Source: Treponema sp.
Lineage (GTDB): Bacteria > Spirochaetota > Spirochaetia > Treponematales > Breznakiellaceae
Assembly: GCA_031276965.1 (NCBI GenBank)
Contig: JAISMC010000004.1
Coordinates: 1 to 37,452 of the forward strand
DNA: 37,452 bases
Reading direction: 5' to 3'
Part shown: positions 25,519-35,262 of the stretch, in pieces
Layout: each line of letters opens with the position of its first letter
Position numbering within the stretch: the stretch's first letter is position 1
Position numbers and translations under genes: made by a program
Notes under the pieces: generated by a model
What the model was told of the DNA's origin: nothing
What the model saw: only the letters and a program-made list of their open reading frames with translations
The model's database searches: none

Positions 25519-26757
25519 CTACACGACCCACTTGTACTCGCCATTCTGTTCCACGCCGTAGAAATCCGCATAACTTACCTTCCACGCCGGCTTTCCCAGC
25601 TTATCAATCCTGATCTTGTTCTTTATCAGATGCTGCCAGAATCCGCTCCCGGCAATATTCCCCTGAAGTATGACCCCCGCAGGAGCCCCGTTCCGGAGTA
25701 TCAGCTTCTGATAGTTATTCCGGTCTTCCCTGGTCAAAACCTCATCTCCCTCCTGGGGAGTAAAGGCGCCCACCGACAGGGTAAGGAGATTGAAAAAGTT
25801 TACGGTGTTCTTAACGGCAAAGCGATCCTCGTAGGGAAGATCCCAGCCGCAGATATTTTTTGCCGCAACTTCTCCCTGCTTTTGGGCATTGGGCCAGATG
25901 CCGGAGAGCCCCGCGGCATCCCCCACGGCGTAGATCCCCGGTATGTTGGTCTGGAGTTTGCCGTCCACCGTTACCGCCCGCCCGGTATTTACGCCGCTGC
26001 CGGCAAGGAAGCCTATGGCGGGGCGCACCCCCACAGCCATGATCACCATATCGCAGGGCACAGCCGCTCCGGTGTCAAGCTCCAGGGCACTGATAAAGCC
26101 GCCGCCGCCTGCGGTGTTTACCACCTTCCGGCCCAGGTAAAACTGTACGCCCCGCTCCTCAAAGAGCCTCTGGTATGACAAAGCGGCCCGGGAGTCCATG
26201 TTGATGGCCAGCGCCGTTTCGGCCATTTCCACCACGGTAATGTCAAAACGCTTCCCCCGTCTCTCCCCCAGTTCGATGAGGCCGTCCGCTGCGTCCAGCC
26301 CCACAAGACCGGCGCCGATAACGGCTATCCTTTGGGCTGTTCCGGCGGCCTCCGCAATGGAACGGGCATCGGAGAGGTGCCTTAGGCCGAAGGCATTCTT
26401 CGCCGTTTTAAGTTCTCCGATGGGCGGAGTTACGCTGTTGGCCCCGGCGGCAATTATCACCGTATCCCCGGAGGCAATCTTTTCGTCCCCCGCATAGACC
26501 GCCTTTTCCGCGGCGTCCAGCCTGGTAATGGTTTTTCCCCGTATCCAGTCGAGGCGGGGGCAGCTGAGGAGACCGTCGTTGATAAAGTTGATGCTCTCCG
26601 CGCTCCGCTCCCCGGAGATAAAGCGGTGAAGCATGCACCGGGAATAAACCTCCCGGTCTTCGGATACGATGGTTACCGTATCTTCGGCCCTTTCCTTCAA
26701 AATGGTACGGGCGGCGCTGATTCCCGCGGCTCCGGCGCCGATGATAAGATGTTTCAT
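25519..26757 (-). CDS. FAD/NAD(P)-dependent oxidoreductase (CODH-associated type)
   Basis: MKHLIIGAGAAGISAARTILKERAEDTVTIVSEDREVYSRCMLHRFISG, AVIGAGLVGLDAADGLIELG, GIYAVGDAAGL; RBS ggaggtgag. Confidence 0.93.
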   Translation of the reverse strand: MKHLIIGAGAAGISAARTILKERAEDTVTIVSEDREVYSRCMLHRFISGERSAESINFINDGLLSCPRLDWIRGKTITRLDAAEKAVYAGDEKIASGDTVIIAAGANSVTPPIGELKTAKNAFGLRHLSDARSIAEAAGTAQRIAVIGAGLVGLDAADGLIELGERRGKRFDITVVEMAETALAINMDSRAALSYQRLFEERGVQFYLGRKVVNTAGGGGFISALELDTGAAVPCDMVIMAVGVRPAIGFLAGSGVNTGRAVTVDGKLQTNIPGIYAVGDAAGLSGIWPNAQKQGEVAAKNICGWDLPYEDRFAVKNTVNFFNLLTLSVGAFTPQEGDEVLTREDRNNYQKLILRNGAPAGVILQGNIAGSGFWQHLIKNKIRIDKLGKPAWKVSYADFYGVEQNGEYKWVV

Positions 26758-27221
26758 AAACTCACCTCCGACCAGAAGACATCTTCCACATAGATCGCTT
26801 TCCTGGGGCAGGATCTCACGCAATTGGGATTTTCATCATCCCGCTTGCAGAAATCGCATTTGACAATCTTAGATCCGGTAAGCGTATCGGGCTTGATGTT
26901 TCCAAAGGAACAGCTCATTACGCACATAAAACACCTGCCGCAACGATCGGGATCGTACTGCACATGCCCCGTGACGGAATCCTTCTTCAGGGCCCCCGAC
27001 ATACAGGCGGCGACACATTCCGGTTCGGCGCAGTGCCTGCAGAAGATGGGCAGATAACCCCCCTTCCCGTCCAGCCGTATCACATTCCGGGTTTCGTTTC
27101 CGGGATCCAGCAGATCCAGATCGTAAATGCTGCCGGGCTTTTCCCGGTGGGCCTGCATGCAGGCAAAGGTACAGTTCTTACAGCCGTCGCATTTTGCAGC
27201 GTCAATAAAAATTCGCTTCAT
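26754..27221 (-). CDS. cooF: CooF-like iron-sulfur electron transfer protein
   Basis: CDGCKNCTFACMQAHRE, CRHCAEPECVAACMSGAL, CGRCFMCVMSCSFGNI, CDFCKRDDENPNCVRSCPRKAI; between cooS and the FAD oxidoreductase. Confidence 0.92.
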   Translation of the reverse strand: MKRIFIDAAKCDGCKNCTFACMQAHREKPGSIYDLDLLDPGNETRNVIRLDGKGGYLPIFCRHCAEPECVAACMSGALKKDSVTGHVQYDPDRCGRCFMCVMSCSFGNIKPDTLTGSKIVKCDFCKRDDENPNCVRSCPRKAIYVEDVFWSEVSL

Positions 27222-27231
27222 CCGGTACTCC

Positions 27232-29118
27232 TTAAATGTTCAGGGCCCGGCGTTTTTCCAGGATAATCTTTTCCAGCAGATCCGCGGATTCCTTGGCGCC
27301 GGCATTGATAATGATCTGTCCCCCGGTAAGAGACTTCATATCTTCGGTAAGTACTTTGACCGCTACGGGACTTCCGGTTACATAGGGAGGAAGGCCCAAG
27401 TGGAGGGGCAGCCCCAGGGCAAGGCCGAAACAGCCATCGGCCAGGGCCTGTTCTTCGAGCCACTGGGCCGCGGAGAGAACCAGGGGAAGCTGAGGAATAT
27501 CAATGCCGAGGGTTTCGGCCAGTTCGGTGGCTACAATCTCCAGCCTGCCGATGGCAAGACAGGGACCGAAATTCAGCACCGGCGGAATCCCAAGCTGCCT
27601 GCACACCTCTTTAAGGCCGGGACCGGCAAGTTCCGCCGCTTCGGGAACCATGAGGCCGCAGTTCTCGATGCCCCCGGAGGAACAGCCCGCGGTAAGGACG
27701 ATGATGTCCCGGGCGATAAGTTCTTTGGTCAACGCCACAGTCAGAACGTCATGGCCCCCGGAAACCAGGCTTGAACAGCCCACCACTCCGGCAACGCCCT
27801 TGATCTTTCCGCCGGCGATCAGATCTGCCAGGGGCTTCCAGTTTCCGCCGAGAAACTTTTTAAGGGATACTTCGCTTATGCCGGTAAGGGTATTGTCGTT
27901 GCCGTGTTCCGGCAGCAGATTAAGTTCAACCTTGGATCTCCGGGCTTTATAGGAGGCGATAACCGCATCGATGATCTCCTCACTCAGCTTTTCCCGTTCG
28001 GCAAATACAAAGGGTTTAAGTTCGGCGTTGGCCTTTTTGGCCACATCATCAATACAGATCTGTTTAATCTGAAGCTGGTCGCAGACTGTTTCGATCCCCG
28101 GCAAGGTACAGTTGAATTCGGAGAGCACCGCATCGATGGCGCCGGTGGCAAGAATCGCCTCGCTGGTATAGTTATTTCCCGCATGACCGTCAAAAATATC
28201 CGTATAGTGGGCGCCCCGGAGCTGCAGGTCCTGACCAACGCAGGTACAGCCGACCAGGCGGAAACCCTTGGCTCCGGCGGCCTTTGCCCTGGCAACCACA
28301 TCGTCGCCGGTAAGCCGTTCCTGGAGATGAACAAACATGGTATGCTGATGGCCGGTAATCATAATGTTGATATAAGCGGGATCGATAACCCTAAGCCCCA
28401 CCTTGGCGGGCCGGATCTCCGGTTCGCCCAGGAGTACATCGTTGAGCAGATTCGTCAGGGTAAGGCCGTAGATTCCCGTGGAGATACCCAGGCGGAGACA
28501 GTCCACCAGCATATTCACCGGATCCGAGTTCAGGTTGGTGGAACACTTGACCACCCCCTTAAAGACCTCCGCCTTGGCGCCGCCGGGCAGTATCCCCAGT
28601 TCCTGCCATTTTTTAAACCGGGGAGGATAAGCCATCTTTTCCACCAGATCCATTTTGACGTATTCCGGCTTGTAGAGATCGTTCAAAACCGCATCGGCAA
28701 CCTTGACGGCTTTTTCGTGGTTGTCCCCGCCGGCAATACCGAAAAGGGCACAGAGCCGTTCCAGGGCGCCAAGGCCTTTAAGCTTTCCCTTCCGGAGGGC
28801 CGTATTTTTAAGATTCAGCGCGGTGTTTTCCACCACGTGAATATAACAGCCCGAACCGGAGGCCACCGCCCGGAGCAGATTCCGGGTAACAATAACATCG
28901 GGACCGGCGCCGCAGATTCCCCTGGGCGCATCGGGGGTGATCCGGCAGGGCCCGTTGGCGCAGAGCCGGCAGCATACCCCTTGCAGGCCGAATCCGCATT
29001 TGGTTTCCTGACTCTCCACCCGGTGGTGGGAAGTCTCCATAGGCAGTTTTGATATAAACCCTTCCAGGGGTTTATCCGCGCTGGCGCATGTTGCGCATCC
29101 ATAATAACTTTCGTGCAT
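27232..29118 (-). CDS. cooS: Anaerobic carbon monoxide dehydrogenase catalytic subunit
   Basis: CGFGLQGVCCRLCANGPCRITPDAPRGICGAGPDVIVTRNLLRAVASGSGCYIHVVENTAL; ATG at 29118 with GAGAGG upstream. Confidence 0.96.
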   Translation of the reverse strand: MHESYYGCATCASADKPLEGFISKLPMETSHHRVESQETKCGFGLQGVCCRLCANGPCRITPDAPRGICGAGPDVIVTRNLLRAVASGSGCYIHVVENTALNLKNTALRKGKLKGLGALERLCALFGIAGGDNHEKAVKVADAVLNDLYKPEYVKMDLVEKMAYPPRFKKWQELGILPGGAKAEVFKGVVKCSTNLNSDPVNMLVDCLRLGISTGIYGLTLTNLLNDVLLGEPEIRPAKVGLRVIDPAYINIMITGHQHTMFVHLQERLTGDDVVARAKAAGAKGFRLVGCTCVGQDLQLRGAHYTDIFDGHAGNNYTSEAILATGAIDAVLSEFNCTLPGIETVCDQLQIKQICIDDVAKKANAELKPFVFAEREKLSEEIIDAVIASYKARRSKVELNLLPEHGNDNTLTGISEVSLKKFLGGNWKPLADLIAGGKIKGVAGVVGCSSLVSGGHDVLTVALTKELIARDIIVLTAGCSSGGIENCGLMVPEAAELAGPGLKEVCRQLGIPPVLNFGPCLAIGRLEIVATELAETLGIDIPQLPLVLSAAQWLEEQALADGCFGLALGLPLHLGLPPYVTGSPVAVKVLTEDMKSLTGGQIIINAGAKESADLLEKIILEKRRALNI

Positions 29119-29382
29119 AATTACCTCTCTCAAAATAAATTATACATTCCTGACTACAATTATCAGAAATATTATAAGCCAGCCGGGGTTTTTTTACAAG
29201 ATACGCTAAGATGAGTCCCCGCACAGTAAGCGCGGAAATTATATTCCCCACGCTGCCGGCAGGGACCCGGCCTTTTGCTTCCCGGTACGGTCCTGCATGT
29301 TCCCGGTCCCGGCCTTTACAGCCGTTTCGACAAGATGATAAAATGACCCGCCGGAAGATTTCGGAAATCCCGGCCTGGGCGT

Positions 29383-30447
29383 ATGGCAAAACAAATATTG
29401 GTAGTAGACGACAACATTGCAAGCCTCAAACAAATAGGCGCACAGCTTGCCTCCCATTACGAGGTTTCTCTGGCGAAATCCGGGGCCCTGGCTCTGCAGA
29501 TATGCAGGCAGGAACGGCCGGACCTTATCCTTCTTGATGTGGAGATGCCGGAAATGGACGGTTTCGAGGCCATAGCCCGGCTCAAAGAAGATCCCGGCCT
29601 CAGTGCCATACCGGTTATTTTTCTTACCGGCAACCGCGACGCAGCCACCGAGATAAGGGCCCTTGAATCGGGGGCCATGGATTTTATCGCTAAACCAGCC
29701 AATAAGGATATTCTCTTTCACCGGCTGGAGCTGCACCTCCAGTTTGCCGCATATCAATCTTCCCTTGAGCATACCGTCAAAGAGCTTGAGAACAGCATCG
29801 TTACCTCCTTTGCGGAGCTTATCGAATGTAAGGACGATAATGCGGGAACCCATGTATTGCGGACCGGTAAGTATGTGGAGATTCTGGGCCGGAAACTGCT
29901 TGAGGCGGGAACCTTTGGGGAGGAACTTTCCAGGGAAACCCTTGATATGATAGTCCGGGCCGCCCCCTTTCACGACATCGGCAAGATCGGTGTCAGCGAT
30001 ACCCTGCTGCTTAAGGAAGGGACCCTCAGCGCGAAGGAGTACGAGGAAGTGAAGAAGCATACCCTCATCGGCGCGCGGTTCCTCCAATCCATTTATGAGC
30101 GGACCCCGGAACAGCATTACCTTCAATTTGCAAAACTGATTGCCGAAAACCACCATGAAAAATACGACGGTACGGGCTACCCCTGCGGCCTTGCGGGAAA
30201 CGCCATCCCCCTCTGCGCCCGGATCATGACGGTGGCGAATGTATATGACGGCTGCATTACCGAGCGGGTCTACCGGAAGGCGCTGAGCCACGAAGAGGCC
30301 TGCCGCATCATTCTTGATGGAAGGGGAACCTGGTTTGATCCATGGATTGTGGAAGCCTTTGAAGTGGTTACGGAGCAGTTTGCCCGCCTTAAAATATCCG
30401 TGGAACCCCTGGTAAAAATCCAGGGAAAGAATCTCCGCCATGGATAA
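29383..30447 (+). CDS. Response regulator with HD-GYP output domain (RpfG-like), copy 1
   Basis: ILVVDDN...LILLDVEMPEMDGFEAI...VIFLTGN...FIAKPA; FHDIGKIGVSDTLL, HTLIGARFL, ENHHEKYDGTGYPCGL. Confidence 0.95.
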   Translation: MAKQILVVDDNIASLKQIGAQLASHYEVSLAKSGALALQICRQERPDLILLDVEMPEMDGFEAIARLKEDPGLSAIPVIFLTGNRDAATEIRALESGAMDFIAKPANKDILFHRLELHLQFAAYQSSLEHTVKELENSIVTSFAELIECKDDNAGTHVLRTGKYVEILGRKLLEAGTFGEELSRETLDMIVRAAPFHDIGKIGVSDTLLLKEGTLSAKEYEEVKKHTLIGARFLQSIYERTPEQHYLQFAKLIAENHHEKYDGTGYPCGLAGNAIPLCARIMTVANVYDGCITERVYRKALSHEEACRIILDGRGTWFDPWIVEAFEVVTEQFARLKISVEPLVKIQGKNLRHG

Positions 30448-31471
30448 GGGCGTTCCCAAAATACTGGTGGTGGACGATAACCTGCCGAGCCTCAAGCAGA
30501 TCGGCGCTCAGCTTGGGGAAAGTTACGATATTTCTCTGGCCAAGTCGGGCGCTTTGGCCCTGCAGATCTGTATGCAGGAAAAACCGGACCTTATCCTCCT
30601 TGACATTGAGATGCCGGAGATGGACGGCTTTGAGACCCTGAAACGGCTCAGGCTGAACCGCTATCTGGGGAGTATCCCGGTGATCTTCCTTACCGGCAAC
30701 CACGACACCGAAACCGAGGTCCGGGGGCTCCAGTCGGGGGCCAGGGACTTTATTACCAAGCCGGTGGAGAAGAGCATCCTGCTGCACCGTATAGATCTGC
30801 ACCTGCGCTTTTCTTCTTATCAGTCCCAGCTTGAAAATACCGTGGCGAAAATGTCGGACAGCGTGGCCCTGGCCTTTGCGGAACTTATCGAATGCCGGGA
30901 CGAGAATACCGGAGGGCACGTAGCCCGGACCAGCAGATATGTGGGGATGCTGGGCCGCAGGCTTATGGACATGGGGCTCTTTGCCGAAGAGCTTACCTCC
31001 ACAGACCTGGATATGATGGTCCGGGCCGCGCCGTTTCACGACATCGGAAAAATTGCCGTGAGCGACCGGGTCCTCCTCAAACCGGACCGGCTGGACGACG
31101 AGGAATTCGCCGTTATGAAGCAGCATACCGTCATCGGGGAAGAGATCCTCAAGAACATGCTGACCCGTACCCCGACCCAGCAGTATCTGCACTACGCCAG
31201 GATGATCGCCGCTTCCCATCACGAGCGGTTCGACGGAAAGGGCTACCCCCGCCGTCTTGCGGGGGACGAGATTCCCCTCTGCGGCCGCATCATGGCGGCG
31301 GCGGATGTATATGACGCCCTGGTGGATGACCGGGTCTACCGCCGGGGGATGAGTCATGCCGAAGCCTATGCCATTATTATTGACGGCAGGGGAAAAAATT
31401 TTGATCCGCGGATTATAGACGCCTTTGAGGATATTCACAAAGAACTGGCCGCGGCGGCGAAAAAAGAATAG
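30440..31471 (+). CDS. Response regulator with HD-GYP output domain (RpfG-like), copy 2
   Basis: Paralogous to copy 1; FHDIGKIAVSDRVLL, HTVIGEEIL, SHHERFDGKGYPRRL; overlaps copy 1 by 8 bp. Confidence 0.95.
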   Translation: MDKGVPKILVVDDNLPSLKQIGAQLGESYDISLAKSGALALQICMQEKPDLILLDIEMPEMDGFETLKRLRLNRYLGSIPVIFLTGNHDTETEVRGLQSGARDFITKPVEKSILLHRIDLHLRFSSYQSQLENTVAKMSDSVALAFAELIECRDENTGGHVARTSRYVGMLGRRLMDMGLFAEELTSTDLDMMVRAAPFHDIGKIAVSDRVLLKPDRLDDEEFAVMKQHTVIGEEILKNMLTRTPTQQYLHYARMIAASHHERFDGKGYPRRLAGDEIPLCGRIMAAADVYDALVDDRVYRRGMSHAEAYAIIIDGRGKNFDPRIIDAFEDIHKELAAAAKKE

Positions 31472-31528
31472 GGCTGCCCGGAAAATTGAATTTTCCGCAC
31501 AGGTCCAATGAAATGAGGGAGGGGAAAA

Positions 31529-32680
31529 ATGATTAAAATGCTTACCGCTTTTACCGAAGAGATCGACGATGTGGATCTGGCCATGACGGAACTGCTGGAA
31601 CAGTTGGATTTGGACCGCCGGCTTTTGACCAATGCCCTGGGGATCATACACTGCTACAGCGATTTTGTTGACAGCGGGGTCGTCAAGGCCCTTTCCGGAA
31701 AACTTCCTTTTGATACCGCCGGCTCGACCACCATAAGCGCATCGTCATCTTCGGGTATCAGCCAGACGGGGCTTACGGTAACGGTGCTGACCAGCGGCGA
31801 CGTGCGGTTTGTATGCGGCGTTTCCGCGCCCATTACCGGTTCCGTTGACGCTCCCCTGACGGAACTCTACAACAGGATAACCGCGGGACTCGGCGAAAAG
31901 CCCGCCATGCTGATGCCCTTTATTCCCTTCCTGCTCAATGCGGGGGGGGATGAATTTATCGAAAAACTCGACGCCCTCTCCGGGGGCATTCCCGCCTTCG
32001 GTACCCTGGCCATTTCCAATGAACCGGATTACAGCAGGACCTATACGTTTTACAACGGCGAATCCTATCCGGCCTCTATGGTCTTGGCCGTGCTGCTGGG
32101 CAATGCGGCCCCCGAATTTTTAAGCGTTTCCGTTAATGAAGAAAACATTCTTAAACAAAAGGCGGTTATAACGGGGGTAAACCGCAACATTCTGCAGACC
32201 ATAAACAACATGCCCGCCATACAGTACCTTGAGTCCATCGGTCTTGTTAAAGGCGGCGACGTGCAGGGTCTGCCGGCCATGCCCTTTATTATTTATCTTG
32301 AAGACGGCTCCATGCTGATCCGGGCCTGTATCAGCGGCACCGGAGACGGAGGCTTAATCCTCTGCGGCGCGGTTCCGGTGAATTCCACCGTCGCCCTGGC
32401 TACCATGGGATTTGAGGATGTGGTGAATTCCACCGAACGCAAAGTAACGGAAGCCCTGGCCGCGGCCAAGGGCCGGGGACTCCTGATGTACTCCTGCGGG
32501 GGCCGCAACTGGTCCCTGGGCATGCAGCCCCTGGCGGAGCACGAAAAGGCAAAGGAATGCCTTAAAGACGTGCCCTACCATTTTGTGTATTCCGGGGGCG
32601 AGATATTCCCCTCCCGGCTCAGCGGCGGCAGCGTGGTAAATCATTTACAAAACGACTCGCTGATCATTTGTATTCTGTAA
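31529..32680 (+). CDS. FIST-domain sensory protein
   Basis: FDTAGSTTISASSSSGISQTGLTVTVLTSGDVRFVCGVSAPI...; C-terminal MLIRACISGTGDGGLILCGAVPVNSTVALATMGFEDVV...GLLMYSCGGRNWSLG. Confidence 0.8.
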   Translation: MIKMLTAFTEEIDDVDLAMTELLEQLDLDRRLLTNALGIIHCYSDFVDSGVVKALSGKLPFDTAGSTTISASSSSGISQTGLTVTVLTSGDVRFVCGVSAPITGSVDAPLTELYNRITAGLGEKPAMLMPFIPFLLNAGGDEFIEKLDALSGGIPAFGTLAISNEPDYSRTYTFYNGESYPASMVLAVLLGNAAPEFLSVSVNEENILKQKAVITGVNRNILQTINNMPAIQYLESIGLVKGGDVQGLPAMPFIIYLEDGSMLIRACISGTGDGGLILCGAVPVNSTVALATMGFEDVVNSTERKVTEALAAAKGRGLLMYSCGGRNWSLGMQPLAEHEKAKECLKDVPYHFVYSGGEIFPSRLSGGSVVNHLQNDSLIICIL

Positions 32681-32691
32681 AGAGGATGACA

Positions 32692-35091
32692 ATGGCAGAA
32701 GAAGTCCAGGTTCTGAAAGCGGAAAACGCCGCCCTGCAGATCCAGGTGAAAAAACTTACCCGGCAGCTTGCCGTTCAGCAGAACACGATGATACGGTTTG
32801 AAAAAGTATCCGCCATCAGGGACGGGCTGGCGGCAAAACTGAAAGAGGAACAGACCAAACAGGAAAAATTTATGAATATGATGCTGGAAAACAGTTCCAA
32901 CATCATCATACTGCTGGACGGGGAGGGCCGTTTCGCCTACTGTACGAACACCTTTCTTAAAATCACGGGGATTCAGAATTTCGGCCTGGTCAACGGACTG
33001 CACTTTTCCGAGGTTTTCAGGCGTTTCAACAACGATGCGTTTTCGGAACATGCCGGAATCTGTGTAAGCCGGGCCGTGAACGGACGGGGAACCATAACGT
33101 CCGAGGAGGCCCTGGACATAGACGGCAGCGGTAAACTGCGGATCTACCTTACCAACACCACCGCCATGCGGGACGAGTCCGGCAGGGTGGAGGGGGTTAT
33201 GCTGCTCTTCCACGATGTGACCGAAACCCTCCGGGCCAAGGAAGCGGCGGAGGCTGCGTCAAAGGCGAAGAGCGCGTTCCTCGCCACCATGAGCCACGAG
33301 ATCCGCACCCCCCTTAACGCAATCCTCGGCCTTTCGGAGATACAACTGCAAAATAAGCTGCCCGAAGACGCCCACGCCGATCTGGAAAAGATATACAATT
33401 CCGGTTCCACCCTGCTGGGGATCATCAACGACATCCTGGACATTTCCAAAATCGAGGCGGGGAACTTTGAGCTTATCCCGGTGGACTACGATACCCCAAG
33501 CCTTATCAACGACACGGTGCAGCTTAACATAGTCCGCATCGGCTCCAAGCCCATCACCTTTAAGCTTAACATCGACGATACTTTGCCGGCCCGGCTCTCG
33601 GGCGATGAACTGCGGGTAAAGCAGGTGCTCAACAATATCCTCTCCAACGCGTTTAAGTATACCAAGGCGGGAACCGTTACCCTCCGGGCCCACTGGGAAA
33701 AGCAGGGGAATGATGCGTATATGATCTTTGCCGTAAGCGATACGGGACAGGGGATTAGGAAAGAAGATATAGACAAACTCTTCTCGGAGTACAGCCAGCT
33801 TGATACCAGGGCAAACCGGAAGATTGAAGGTACGGGGCTTGGACTTTCCATCACCAAACAGCTTGTGGAGATGATGAACGGCTCCATCGAAGTGGAAAGC
33901 GAATACGGATGGGGCAGTACCTTTACCGTCCGTTTCCGCCAGGGGCTTGTTGATGAAAGACCCATCGGGCCTGAGGTGGCGGAGAACCTCATGTCCTTCC
34001 GGCTTATCGAGACCCGGCGCAGCCGGAGCAGAAATCTGGTCCGGGCCCGTATGCCCTACGGGAAGGTGCTGGTGGTGGACGATGTGGCCACCAACCTGGA
34101 TGTGGCCCGGGGGCTCATGCTGCCCTACGGCCTTACCATCGACTGCGTGTTGAGCGGGCCGGAGGCGATAGAAAAGATCCGCAGGGAAGAGCTAAGATAC
34201 GATGCGGTATTCATGGACCACATGATGCCCGGCATGGACGGCATTGAAGCGGTCCGGATTATCCGCAATGAAATCGGCAGTGAGTATGCAAAAACCGTAC
34301 CCATCATCGCCCTTACCGCCAACGCTCTGGCGGGCAATGAGGAAATGTTCCTCGCCGCGGGATTCAACGCATTTATCGCCAAACCCATCGACATTATGCG
34401 GCTGGATGTACTTCTTAACCAGTGGGTGCGGGACAAGCAGAACGAGGAGACTCTCTGGAAAGCGGAGCAGGAGAAAGCCGCCGCGGCCGAAACCGGGATC
34501 CCGGCGGGGATACTGGACAAGGCAAAGATCGAGGGTATGGATTTTGAAGCGGGGCTGAAACGTTACGGAACCGAAGAGGTGTATGTACGGATACTCCAGT
34601 CGTTCTTAACCCACACGCCGGGACTGCTGGATAAGCTCCGTTCCCTTACGCGGGAGACCCTGCCGGATTATGCGGTAACCGTTCACGGCCTTAAAGGAGC
34701 AAGCTACGGTATCTGCGCCGGAGAAATCGGCAGGGATGCGGAGGAACTTGAGTTTGCCGCAAAGGCCGGGAACTATGAAAAGACCGGGGCGAAAAATGCC
34801 TCGTTTATAGCGAAGGTTGAAACCCTCCTGGAAGCCCTGGGGGAATTGCTGCAGAATGCAGTGGAAGGCGGAGGCAAAAAACAGGAGGCCCCCGCCCCCG
34901 GCAGGGACCTGCTTGAAAAACTGCTCGACGGCAGCAGGCGGTTCAAACCTGCGATAATGGAAGAGGTTCTGGCGGAACTTGAACAATATAAATACGAATC
35001 GGGGGGAGATCTTATCCCTTGGCTCCGGGAGCAGATCGATAATCTGGAATACGACGTGGTGCGGGAAAAGCTGGAATCCCTTTTGTCATAG
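32692..35091 (+). CDS. Hybrid sensor histidine kinase (PAS-HisKA-HATPase-REC-HPt)
   Basis: FLATMSHEIRTPLNAILGLSEIQ, IEGTGLGLSITKQLVEMMNGSIEVESEYGWGSTF, VLVVDDVATNLDVARGLM, FMDHMMPGMDG, AVTVHGLKGASYGI; ATG 32692 after aaagagg. Confidence 0.95.
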   Translation: MAEEVQVLKAENAALQIQVKKLTRQLAVQQNTMIRFEKVSAIRDGLAAKLKEEQTKQEKFMNMMLENSSNIIILLDGEGRFAYCTNTFLKITGIQNFGLVNGLHFSEVFRRFNNDAFSEHAGICVSRAVNGRGTITSEEALDIDGSGKLRIYLTNTTAMRDESGRVEGVMLLFHDVTETLRAKEAAEAASKAKSAFLATMSHEIRTPLNAILGLSEIQLQNKLPEDAHADLEKIYNSGSTLLGIINDILDISKIEAGNFELIPVDYDTPSLINDTVQLNIVRIGSKPITFKLNIDDTLPARLSGDELRVKQVLNNILSNAFKYTKAGTVTLRAHWEKQGNDAYMIFAVSDTGQGIRKEDIDKLFSEYSQLDTRANRKIEGTGLGLSITKQLVEMMNGSIEVESEYGWGSTFTVRFRQGLVDERPIGPEVAENLMSFRLIETRRSRSRNLVRARMPYGKVLVVDDVATNLDVARGLMLPYGLTIDCVLSGPEAIEKIRREELRYDAVFMDHMMPGMDGIEAVRIIRNEIGSEYAKTVPIIALTANALAGNEEMFLAAGFNAFIAKPIDIMRLDVLLNQWVRDKQNEETLWKAEQEKAAAAETGIPAGILDKAKIEGMDFEAGLKRYGTEEVYVRILQSFLTHTPGLLDKLRSLTRETLPDYAVTVHGLKGASYGICAGEIGRDAEELEFAAKAGNYEKTGAKNASFIAKVETLLEALGELLQNAVEGGGKKQEAPAPGRDLLEKLLDGSRRFKPAIMEEVLAELEQYKYESGGDLIPWLREQIDNLEYDVVREKLESLLS

Positions 35092-35243
35092 GCTGGGGCG
35101 CCAAATACCGCAGGCGCTACGATAAAGCCAGGCCGCCTTTCCAACGGCTGCCCGAACGCGATGACCGCGAAGGCAAGCAAGGCCGCTGTGCCCGCTTCCG
35201 GACAAATCCAACTAATTGTTGAACATTTTACCGCCGCAAAGAA

Positions 35244-35262
35244 CTGCGGATCAATTCCGCAG
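35244..35262. terminator. Possible hairpin at the convergent gene ends (no clear U-tract)
   Basis: CTGCGGA-tcaat-TCCGCAG spanning the stop codon of the minus gene. Confidence 0.35.

Noticed and set aside
29134-29382. CooA/CRP-type operator between cooS and the response regulator
   Set aside because: No convincing dyad of the expected kind could be read in this intergenic region.
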